DNA of 64,000 nt. Source: Fusobacterium massiliense. Its GTDB lineage: Bacteria; Fusobacteriota; Fusobacteriia; Fusobacteriales; Fusobacteriaceae. The notes beneath the pieces were generated by a model. It was not told the DNA's origin, searched no databases, and was given only the letters and a program-made list of their open reading frames with translations. Location: the NCBI RefSeq assembly GCF_900095705.1, contig NZ_LT608327.1:248001-312000 (forward strand), written 5' to 3'. Numbering within the stretch: position 1 is the first letter of the stretch; each line of letters opens with the position of its first letter. This document shows positions 45,683 to 54,800 of the stretch, piece after piece. Made by a program: the position numbers and the translations under genes.

Positions 45683-48600
45683 ATGTATCTAAAAGCTGTT
45701 GAAATAAATGGATTTAAATCTTTTGGAGAAAAAGTATATATAGAATTTAATAGAGGTATAACAGCAATAGTTGGTCCAAATGGTAGTGGTAAATCCAATA
45801 TTTTAGATGCTGTTTTATGGGTGTTGGGGGAACAGTCATACAAAAACATAAGAGCAAAAGAAAGCCAAGATGTTATTTTCTCAGGGGGAAAAGATAAAAA
45901 ACCTGCTAATAAAGCAGAAGTATCTTTGATTATAGAAAATAGTGACAGATATTTAGATTTTGATGAAGATATTGTTAAAATTACAAGAAGAATACATATA
46001 ACAGGAGAAAACGAGTATTTAATAAATGATAGTAGAAGCAAACTAAAAGATATAGGTGCTTTATTTTTAGATACTGGAATAGGAAAAACAGCTTATTCTG
46101 TTATAGGGCAAGGAAAGGTTGAGAGAATAATAAATTCATCTCCCAAAGAAATTAAGAATATAATAGAAGAAGCAGCAGGGATAAAAAAATTACAATTTAA
46201 TAGAATAGAAACTCAAAAAAATCTAGCTAATATTGAAATAAATTTAGATAAAGTTGAGTTTATTCTGAATGAAACAAGAGAAAACAAAAATAAGATTGAA
46301 AAACAAGCAGAAATTGCAGAGCAATATTTAAATTTAAAAAGCGAGTTAAACTCTTTATCAAAAGGAATAGCTACAACTGAACTTTTTGTTAAGGAAAATA
46401 CTTTTTCTGAACTTGAAATAAAAATTAGTGATAAAAATAAAGAGTTGACAGAAAATCAAAATGATTTAAATAAAACATTAGATAGATTAGAAAATATTTA
46501 CACTGAAAAGGAAGATATAAAACAAGAAAAAGAAAGAATTGATGCTAAGAATAGAGAGCTTAAAGATTTTATTTCTGGCTTAGAAAAAGAACAAGCAGTT
46601 GCAAAAACAGAAATATCTAATTATGAAAAGTCAAAAAATATAAAAGAACAAGAAAAAATTTCTTTAAATGAAAAAATTAAAAAATTAAATGAAGAAAAAG
46701 AAGAGCATATTCTTAATAAAGAGAAAATTCAAAAAATTATTAAAGATTTAGAAGAGGAAAATACTCTGTACGACACAGAAATTTCTAAATTAGAGAAAGA
46801 GGAACAAGAGAAAAAAGACTTAAATGAAAATAGAAACTCTAAGATTAGAGATTTGGAGCTTGACAAACAAAGAGCAAGTCAAGATATTGAAAATAATGAG
46901 AAAAATTTAAAAAACTATCAAAGTCAAATAGAAAATTCTGATATCGAATTAGAAGAATTAAATAAGAAAAAAGAAGAATTAAACAAAAAGCTAGAAAATA
47001 AGAACAAAGACTTGGAAGTAAAAATATCCGAAGTAGCTAAAATTGAAGAAAGAAGTGATTTTTTAGCAGAACAATTGAGTGAATTAGGAAGAAATATAAA
47101 TAAAATTTCAAGTGTATGTCAAGAATTCTCATATCAAGAAAAAAATGCAAGTGGTAAGCTGGAAGCATTGAAGAGACTAGATGAAAACAATGAAGGTTTA
47201 TTTAAAGGAGTTAAAGAAGTTTTAGCAGCTAATATTTCTGGAGTTTATGGGGTACTTGTTTCACTTATTGATTTTGACAGTAAATTTGAAAAAGCAATAG
47301 AAGCAGCAGCAAGTGGAAATTTACAAGATATAGTTGTTGAAAATAAAGAAGTTGCTAAAAAAGGTATAGCTATACTTAATGAAAAAAAAGTTGGTAGAGC
47401 TTCATTCTTAGCATTAGATACTATAAAAGTAAATAAGAAAAATTTTAATAATACAGGTATATCTGGAGTGTATGGACTAGCTAGTAGTATAGTCAGGGCT
47501 GATAATAAATATGCTGATGTTATTGATTTTGTTTTTGGAAATATACTAATTGTTGAAAATATAGATGTAGCAACAGAAATTTTATCAAAAAATCAATTTT
47601 GGGGAAATATTGTGACCTTAACAGGAGAGCTTTTGAGTTCAAGAGGTAGAATTACTGGAGGAGAAAATCAAAAATCTACAATTAATCTTATATTTGAAAG
47701 AAAAAAAGAAATAAGAGAGCTTGAAGAAAAAGTATTGAATTTAAAAAAAGAGATAGAAAAAAATACTCAGAAAAGAGAAGAACTTGCTATAAAATTAGAA
47801 AAATATGAAAATGAGTATGATGAAAGTGATACATTAAAAGAAAATTGTGAAAATCAGAGAGATATTTTAAAGTCTGAAATAAAAGACTTAGAACTTGAGT
47901 TTAAAAATATTGAAAAAGATATTCATAGAACAGAATTTAATAAAACAGAAGCTGAGAGATACAAAACAGATTATACAAATAAAATATCATCTTATAGCAC
48001 GAGTATAGAAATGTTTCAAAGTCATATTGATACTCTTATAAAAGAAAGAGATGAAGATGATAAATCCTTGAAAGATATTATAGCAAAAAAAGAAGAATTT
48101 CATAAGTTATATTCTGAGAAAAGAATTATCTATCTAAATAATAAAGATAAATTAGACCAATGGGATATCCAAAATAATAGATTATTAGAGAGAGAAAATG
48201 AGTATTACGAAGAAAATAAAAAGAATGAAAGAGAGCTTTCAGACTGTGTTAATTCTATTTTGGAGTTAGAAGATAGGGAAACTGAACTTGCTAGTCAAAT
48301 AGAAGAGATGAATCAAAAATATAATAATGAAAATAAAGATATTGAGATACTAACACATAAAGCAAAAGACTTAGATGATGAAGAAAGAGATTTAAGCAGA
48401 AAAAAATCTTCATTGGAAACAAAAGTTTTACACTTAGATAATGAGTACAAGCAACTTATTGAAGCTAAAAGAAAAGTTGATGAAGAAATAGAAAATTTAA
48501 AACTTAAATTAGAAGAGCTTATTGATATTATTGAAGAGAAAGTTGAAGTTGAAAATTTAAAACAAAAAAAGGATAAGCTAAAAAATCTTGAAGGAAAGTA

Positions 48601-49234
48601 TAATAATTTTGGCTCTGTAAACATTGATGCTATACAAGAATTTAAAGAATTAAATGAAAGATATGATTTTCTTGCTACTGAAAGAGATGATATTATGAAG
48701 TCTAAAAAACAAGTTCTTGATTTAATTCAAGAAATTGATGAGAGAATTCATAATGATTTTTATGCTACTTATGAGCAAATAAGTGAAAATTTCTATAAAA
48801 TGTGTGATGAAACTTTAAGAAATACTGAGGGTAGATTAAATATTATTAACGCAGAAGATTTTGAAAATTGTGGTATAGAAATTTTTGTAAAGTTTAAAAA
48901 TAAGAAAAAGCAACCTTTATCATTGTTATCTGGTGGAGAAAAATCTATGGTTGCAATAGCTTTTATAATGGCGATATTTATGTATAAGCCTAGTCCATTT
49001 ACATTTTTAGATGAAATAGAAGCTGCTCTTGATGAAAAAAATACAAGAAATTTACTAGCTAAACTTAGAGATTTTACAGATAAATCTCAATTTATACTTA
49101 TAACACATAATAAAGAAACAATGAAAGAATCTGATAGTATGTTTGGTGTAACAATGAATAAAGAGATTGGGATTTCTAAGATTGTATCTCCAGATAGAAT
49201 AAGAAAGATTATGAATGAAATTAAGACTGAATAG
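45683..49234 (+). CDS. smc: Chromosome segregation/condensin protein SMC
   Basis: An 1183-residue SMC ATPase for chromosome compaction and segregation. The N-terminal Walker A is GPNGSGKSN (residues about 32-40). Two long coiled coils (about 170-490 and 660-1000) flank a hinge domain (about 505-640, with GVYGVLVSLIDFDSKFEKAI). The C-terminal head has signature LLSGGEKSM and Walker B FTFLDEIEAALD. Length is standard. A nearby inverted repeat (ATAGCAT/ATGCTAT at 45619-45645) overlaps its likely promoter. lpxK follows after nine bases. Confidence 0.96.
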   Translation: MYLKAVEINGFKSFGEKVYIEFNRGITAIVGPNGSGKSNILDAVLWVLGEQSYKNIRAKESQDVIFSGGKDKKPANKAEVSLIIENSDRYLDFDEDIVKITRRIHITGENEYLINDSRSKLKDIGALFLDTGIGKTAYSVIGQGKVERIINSSPKEIKNIIEEAAGIKKLQFNRIETQKNLANIEINLDKVEFILNETRENKNKIEKQAEIAEQYLNLKSELNSLSKGIATTELFVKENTFSELEIKISDKNKELTENQNDLNKTLDRLENIYTEKEDIKQEKERIDAKNRELKDFISGLEKEQAVAKTEISNYEKSKNIKEQEKISLNEKIKKLNEEKEEHILNKEKIQKIIKDLEEENTLYDTEISKLEKEEQEKKDLNENRNSKIRDLELDKQRASQDIENNEKNLKNYQSQIENSDIELEELNKKKEELNKKLENKNKDLEVKISEVAKIEERSDFLAEQLSELGRNINKISSVCQEFSYQEKNASGKLEALKRLDENNEGLFKGVKEVLAANISGVYGVLVSLIDFDSKFEKAIEAAASGNLQDIVVENKEVAKKGIAILNEKKVGRASFLALDTIKVNKKNFNNTGISGVYGLASSIVRADNKYADVIDFVFGNILIVENIDVATEILSKNQFWGNIVTLTGELLSSRGRITGGENQKSTINLIFERKKEIRELEEKVLNLKKEIEKNTQKREELAIKLEKYENEYDESDTLKENCENQRDILKSEIKDLELEFKNIEKDIHRTEFNKTEAERYKTDYTNKISSYSTSIEMFQSHIDTLIKERDEDDKSLKDIIAKKEEFHKLYSEKRIIYLNNKDKLDQWDIQNNRLLERENEYYEENKKNERELSDCVNSILELEDRETELASQIEEMNQKYNNENKDIEILTHKAKDLDDEERDLSRKKSSLETKVLHLDNEYKQLIEAKRKVDEEIENLKLKLEELIDIIEEKVEVENLKQKKDKLKNLEGKYNNFGSVNIDAIQEFKELNERYDFLATERDDIMKSKKQVLDLIQEIDERIHNDFYATYEQISENFYKMCDETLRNTEGRLNIINAEDFENCGIEIFVKFKNKKKQPLSLLSGGEKSMVAIAFIMAIFMYKPSPFTFLDEIEAALDEKNTRNLLAKLRDFTDKSQFILITHNKETMKESDSMFGVTMNKEIGISKIVSPDRIRKIMNEIKTE

Positions 49235-49243
49235 GAGGGGAAA

Positions 49244-50248
49244 ATGAGAATATTATCATATATATATTTTTTAGTAACTTTGATGAGAAATTTTTTATAT
49301 GATAAAAAAATTCTGCCAATTAGAAGACTTTCAAATGTTAAAATCATTTGTATTGGAAATATAAGTGTTGGTGGAACAGGTAAAACTCCTGCTGTTCATT
49401 TTTTTGTAAAAAAATTATTAGCTGAAGGAAAAAAAGTAGCTGTTATTTCAAGGGGTTACAAAGGAAAAAGAAAAAGAGAGCCACTACTTGTGAGTGATGG
49501 AATGATTATTTTTGCAACATCACAAGAGAGTGGAGATGAACCATATATACACGCTTTAAATTTGAAAGTTCCTGTTATTGTGGGAGCAAATAGATATAAG
49601 GCTTGTAGTTTTGCAAAAAAACATTTTGATATCGATACCATAGTTTTAGATGATGGTTTTCAACATAGAAAACTTTATAGAGATATTGATGTTGTTTTAA
49701 TAGATGCAACTAATCCGTTTGGTGGTGGATATCTTCTACCACTTGGTTTACTTAGAGAGGATTTTAAAAATGCTGTAAAAAGAGCATCAGAATTTATAAT
49801 AACAAAAGCAGACTTAATTAATGAAAGAGAGCTAAAAAGAATTAAAAATTATTTTAAGAAAAAATTTAAAAAAGAAGTATCAATAGCTAAACATGGGGTT
49901 AGCAAACTTTGTGATTTAAAAGGGAATATGAAGCCATTATTTTGGGTTAAAGGAAAAAGAGTTTTAATATTTTCTGGCTTAGCAAATCCTTTAAATTTTG
50001 AAAAAACTGTAATTTCTTTAGCACCAAGCTATATAGAAAGAATAGATTTTAAAGACCATCATAATTTTAAAGCAAAAGATATTTCTTTGATAAAGAAAAA
50101 GGCTGAAAAAATGGAAGCTGATTACGTAATAACAACAGAAAAAGATTTGGTGAAATTGCCAGAAAATTTGAATATGAATAATTTGTATGTTTTAAAAATA
50201 GAGTTCTCAATGTTGGAAGATAACACTTTAAAGGAAATGAAAGGATAA
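49244..50248 (+). CDS. lpxK: Tetraacyldisaccharide 4'-kinase (lipid A pathway)
   Basis: A 334-residue membrane-associated kinase that phosphorylates the 4' position of the lipid A precursor. Family features are an N-terminal hydrophobic helix, the P-loop GNISVGGTGKTPA (residues about 38-50), SRGYKG, SGDEPY and DDGFQHRKL with conserved aspartates, and PLGLLRE. Shows that the organism builds lipid A. It starts nine bases after smc with GGAGGGG and is followed closely by a hypothetical gene. Confidence 0.95.
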   Translation: MRILSYIYFLVTLMRNFLYDKKILPIRRLSNVKIICIGNISVGGTGKTPAVHFFVKKLLAEGKKVAVISRGYKGKRKREPLLVSDGMIIFATSQESGDEPYIHALNLKVPVIVGANRYKACSFAKKHFDIDTIVLDDGFQHRKLYRDIDVVLIDATNPFGGGYLLPLGLLREDFKNAVKRASEFIITKADLINERELKRIKNYFKKKFKKEVSIAKHGVSKLCDLKGNMKPLFWVKGKRVLIFSGLANPLNFEKTVISLAPSYIERIDFKDHHNFKAKDISLIKKKAEKMEADYVITTEKDLVKLPENLNMNNLYVLKIEFSMLEDNTLKEMKG

Positions 50249-50255
50249 AAGACTT

Positions 50256-51029
50256 ATGAAAAAAGATAGTAAAGTTGTATTTTTAAATAATAAAAATATA
50301 GAATTATTGAAAAATAAGATATCTAAAGAGGGAAAATACAAAATTCTTTCTGAATTTGCTACTTTTTTTGAAAGAAGAACTTATTTTAAAGTAAATGAGT
50401 ATGGAGATGTAGCTCAGAAAGAGTATAATCCTATTTGTATCTTATTTTCTTTAACTGATAATGTAGAAAAATTAGCAGAATATATTTTTAAATACTCGTA
50501 CACTTATGAAAAGCAAAATATTAAAAAAATTGATAGAATGAGTAATTTGGAAATAAACGATTTAAAAAAAGGTCTTATGAAAACTCTTGTTGCATCTAAT
50601 TTAGATTTTTCTAAAAGATATGCAAAAGAGTTATTTTTAAGAGATAAAAAAACTTTTTTTGAAGTAGTTTATACTTTTGCAATGATGGGAAATCCACAAA
50701 ATATAAAGCTAATATATGCCTATACTATTGAAAAGATATTTGAGAATTTAGAATATGATGAAAATATATTTTATGTGTTAATAGCATACCTAACTAATTA
50801 TAAAGATGAGTTTTCAAAATACATCCAATCTTCTTCTAAACCATTGGAGATAAATGAAAATGAAATAAAAGAATATTCAATTGATAAAAAGCTATATTTA
50901 GATATTTTTAATAAAGTTTCTACAAAGTATGAATTAAAAAATATAAATAAATTTAAAAATTCTCTATACGAATATTTTAAAAAAGAATTTTTTTTAAATT
51001 CAGATTTAAAAGAGCTTCTAATTGGATAA
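50256..51029 (+). CDS. Hypothetical protein between lpxK and nadD
   Basis: A 257-residue protein I do not recognise. It has no signal peptide or membrane segment and is rich in Lys, Glu, Asn, Phe and Tyr. The middle (about 90-200) is predicted mainly helical, with the conserved-looking stretches SNLDFSKRYAKELF and MMGNPQNIKLIYAYTIEKIF, which could be a helical-repeat domain. It lies seven bases after lpxK and 12 bases before nadD in the smc operon, so it is likely expressed. The ATG at 50256 lacks a strong ribosome site. Confidence 0.75.
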   Translation: MKKDSKVVFLNNKNIELLKNKISKEGKYKILSEFATFFERRTYFKVNEYGDVAQKEYNPICILFSLTDNVEKLAEYIFKYSYTYEKQNIKKIDRMSNLEINDLKKGLMKTLVASNLDFSKRYAKELFLRDKKTFFEVVYTFAMMGNPQNIKLIYAYTIEKIFENLEYDENIFYVLIAYLTNYKDEFSKYIQSSSKPLEINENEIKEYSIDKKLYLDIFNKVSTKYELKNINKFKNSLYEYFKKEFFLNSDLKELLIG

Positions 51030-51041
51030 TGGGAGAATAAT

Positions 51042-51614
51042 ATGAGAATAGCAATCTATGGTGGAAGTTTTAATCCCATACACAAGGGACACGAGCAAAT
51101 TGTAGAATATATATGCAATGATAAAGAACTAAATATTGATAAAGTTATTGTTATTCCCGTGGGTATACCTTCACATAAAGAAAATACTCTCAAAGCTTCT
51201 AATGTAAGACTAGAAATGTGTAGAGAAATCTTTAAGGATAATCAGAAAGTTTTTGTTTCTGACATAGAAATAAAAGAAAGTAAGACTTCCTATACCTATG
51301 ACACTTTAATAAAAATAATAGAAATATATGGTAAAGAAAATGAATATTATGAAGTAATAGGTATGGATTCACTTAAAAATTTAAAAACTTGGAAAAATTA
51401 TAAAGAACTTTTAAAGCTTGTAAAATTTATTGTATTTAAAAGAAAAGACTATCTTTTAGATGAAATGGATAAAGATCTATTAGAAAATGACAGAGTAATA
51501 ATATTGGAGAATGAATATTATGATTTTTCTTCGACTGAAATTAGAGAAAGAATAAAAAATAAAAAAGATATATCTGATTTTATAAATCCAAAAATAAAAA
51601 AATTTATTTATTAG
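51042..51614 (+). CDS. nadD: Nicotinate-nucleotide adenylyltransferase
   Basis: A 190-residue enzyme that joins nicotinate mononucleotide and ATP to nicotinate adenine dinucleotide in NAD synthesis. It begins with GGSFNPIHKGHEQI, the nucleotidyltransferase (HxGH-type) motif, and ends with DFSSTEIRERI, the SSTxIR motif. The GMDSLKNLKTW stretch is typical of NadD. It is the last gene of the smc-lpxK unit. Confidence 0.93.
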   Translation: MRIAIYGGSFNPIHKGHEQIVEYICNDKELNIDKVIVIPVGIPSHKENTLKASNVRLEMCREIFKDNQKVFVSDIEIKESKTSYTYDTLIKIIEIYGKENEYYEVIGMDSLKNLKTWKNYKELLKLVKFIVFKRKDYLLDEMDKDLLENDRVIILENEYYDFSSTEIRERIKNKKDISDFINPKIKKFIY

Positions 51615-51634
51615 TATTTAAAATTTAAAATAAA

Positions 51635-51740
51635 GTCTCTTGACAGCCGGTATGAGTTCTACAAGCTCAATAAACACATGTTCTTGGAACTAATACGGAC
51701 GTCAGAGACTATTTTTTATTTAATTTTATATTTTCTTATA
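51635..51740 (-). repeat. Dispersed arm-plus-hairpin element, copy 8
   Basis: Hairpin 51635-51709 (GTCTCTTGACAGCC ... GGACGTCAGAGAC, with an extra G), arm on the right 51710-51740 (reverse complement of TATAAGAAAATATAAAATTA). Read from the arm, the hairpin has the same orientation as copy 1. The arm faces the terminator of the minus-strand autotransporter. The apical stem is changed to CAAG/CTTG in a paired way. Confidence 0.86.
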
Positions 51741-51745
51741 GAATA

Positions 51746-51785
51746 AAAAAGATTAACCTCTCATTTGAGAAGTTAATCTTTTTTT
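51746..51785. terminator. Bidirectional intrinsic terminator between nadD and the second autotransporter
   Basis: GATTAAC-C-TCTC (51751-51762) and GAGA-A-GTTAATC (51767-51778) pair across one mismatch. It has AAAAAA on the left and TTTTTTT on the right, so it can stop transcription from both converging sides. Confidence 0.88.
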
Positions 51786-51801
51786 ATTTTAGAATATAAT
51801 T

Positions 51802-54800
51802 TTATTTTAGATTAAATTGATATGTAGCAGATGCTCCTATTGAGTTGTAATGAGGTTCTCCAGCTAATCCTGTCCATTTCATATTCATGAAGAAGTTATC
51901 AGTTGGTCTGTAAGCTACCCCTACAGCAATTCCTGTTTCATTACTATATTGTGCAATACTTGCTCCAACTCCTACATTTCCAACAGAAATTTGACCCCAG
52001 TCAAGAGAGGCAGTTGCTTGAGATATTGCAGCAACTTTATTAATTTTAGCATCAACTCTTTTAATTTCTTTAGCATTTGCTTTTATAGCTTCTTTATTAG
52101 CTTGAATTTCTGCAGAGTTTGAAATTATAACTTTGTCTCTAATTTCCATATCATTTTTGTGAACATAATTTTCTTTTAGGTGTTTATCAATAACTTTTCC
52201 TTTTACACCTTTTTCTTCATTTTCTTTAACTTCACCATCTAAATTTGTTTCAGTAGAAATATTAGAGATTTTTGAATCAATTTCATTTTTACTGTAAACA
52301 TCTATATTATTTCTAAAATCTTCCTTATCTTTTTTATTAACTATATTGTTTCCATTAATATTTGCTTTGTTATCAATATTTTTTGTTAATTCATCTGATA
52401 ATTTTTCTTTAGTTACTGACTTGTCTTTAAGTTCTATTTTTACATCTTCTTTTCCAATAAGTCTATCTTTTCCATTAGTTATTTCTAAAGTATCAGATAG
52501 AATATCTCCTTCTGCTTTTGGAGCAACAGTATTTTTTAATTTAGCATCTAATTCGTTTTTAGTGTAAACATCACTGGCATTAGCTTTTTTATCTAATTTA
52601 TTATCTAAATCAGTTTTTAAGTTATCTAGTTTGGTTTTAACTATTGTATCTGTTACTAAAGTATTAGTTGGAGTATCTAAATTAGCAGCTTCAGATAATT
52701 TTTCAGTTAACTTATCTTTAGCAGTTTTATCTATATTACTTCCATCTAATTTTACATATTTAGTTAAATCAGATTTATCAGCTTTTTCATTTAACTTATT
52801 ATCAGTTTCAGATTTAGAATATACATCTAAATTAGTTCTAGCTTTACCTTTATCTTCATTAGTTAAGTTAGATAAATCTTTATTAGCTTTATTATCAAGT
52901 TTACTTCCTAAGTCTGTATTCATAGAATCTAATTTATCCTTAACCATTTTATCAGTTACAACAGTATTAGTTGGAGTGTCTATATTTGCACCTTTTGTTA
53001 GATTAGTAGTAAATGCTTCTTTTTCTAAGTTATCTCCATTTTTGTTCAACTTGTTATCTAAATTAGCAACTGTTGGAATATTATCAAGTCCTAGATTTTT
53101 TAACAATGCTATTTTTTCATCATTAGTTAAATTATCACCTTTTTTATTTAATTTATCATCAACAGAATTAATTTTATTTTTAAGCGCTTCAGATAAATTT
53201 AAAGTAACATCTTTGAATGTAGAATTATCACCACCAGTTACAGTAATATCAGTAGAAGTTATATTACCTTTAGCTAATTTTTCATTTAATTTAGAAGCAT
53301 CAAGATTAGATAAATCTTTATCTAATTTTCCATCAAGCCCTTGCTTAACTAATGTATCAGTAACAAGTATTCCTTTAGGATCAGTTAAACTAGAGTTTTC
53401 ACTCAATTTAGAAGCAAGCGCAATTCTCTTATCATCAGAGTCAGCATTTGTTCCATCAAGTTTTAAATATGAACCTAAATCACTAGCATTAGCTTTATTA
53501 TTTAATTTAGTATCAATATCATTTTTTAAATTATCTAATTTAGCTTTTACAACTTCATCTTTAACAAGTCCACCATTAGTAGTGTCTAAATTTCCATCTC
53601 CAACTTTTGTGATAATAGTATTTTTATCAACATTAGATAAATCTTTATTAGCTTTATCATCAAGCCCTTGCTTAACTAATGTATCAGTTACTAATGCATC
53701 AGTAGGAGAAGTTAAGCTAGCACCTTCAGATAATTTTGTAGTATATTTATCTTTTTGAATATTACTAGCATCAGTCTTAGCAAATCCAGATAAATCGATA
53801 GCATTAATTTTCTCATCAATTTTAGTATTTGTTTGATCTTTAGTATATACTTCATCTTTATTAGCTTTATTGTCAACAGAATTAATTTTATTTTTAAGCG
53901 CTTCAGATAAATTTAAAGTAACATCTTTGAATGTAGAATTATCACCACCAGTTACAGTAATATCAGTAGAAGTTATATTACCTTTAGCTAATTTTTCATT
54001 TATTTTAGTTTCATCTAAATTTGATAAATCTTTATCTAATTTTCCATCAAGCCCTTGTTTAACTAATGTATCAGTAACAAGTATTCCTTTAGGATCAGTT
54101 AAACTAGAGTTTTCACTCAATTTAGAAGCAAGCGCAACTCTCTTATCATCAGAGTCAGCATTTGTTCCATCAAGTTTTAAATATGAACCTAAATCACTAG
54201 CATTAGCTTTATTATTTAATTTAGTATCAATATCATTTTTTAAATTATCTAACTTTTCTTTAACAACTGTATCTTTAACAAGTCCACCATTAGTAGTATC
54301 TAAATTTCCATCTCCAACTTTATTTATGATAGTAGACTTTTCTACATTAGATAAATCTTTATTAGCTTTATCATCTAACTTATCTTTTAATTGTTTATAT
54401 GTTACAGCATCTTGATCATCAGTTGCATCTTTTACATTTTTTATTTGTCTTTCATTGTTTGCACTTCCGACTGATATAGCATTACTTATAGGTGTTGCCC
54501 CATCTCCTAATGTTATAGAATTAGTGATATCTTTACTTACAGTAATTCCATTACCTAATACTATATTTCCATTAGATTTATTAGTATCTCCTAAAGCACC
54601 TACATTATTATTTCTACCAAATACAATATTATTTTCTCCATTAATAACATTTGTATTTCCTATTGATATATTATTATTACCATTAGTTACTAAATCTTGT
54701 CCTAATGCAGTTATTGCTTCACCGGTAGATTGATTTCTTGCTCCAATAGATACAGTATCTTTTCCAACTGAAATTGCTTTATATCCCATAGCTATTGTGT

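Noticed and set aside
1340-51740. CRISPR array
   Set aside because: The repeats are spread over 50 kb in single copies, lie in different orientations and have no spacers or cas genes nearby.
52346-54733. Long plus-strand open frames (92 to 375 residues) opposite the large adhesin
   Set aside because: They are antisense shadows of a repetitive coding sequence, hydrophobic and low in complexity, with no ribosome sites; the minus-strand frame has clear adhesin domains.
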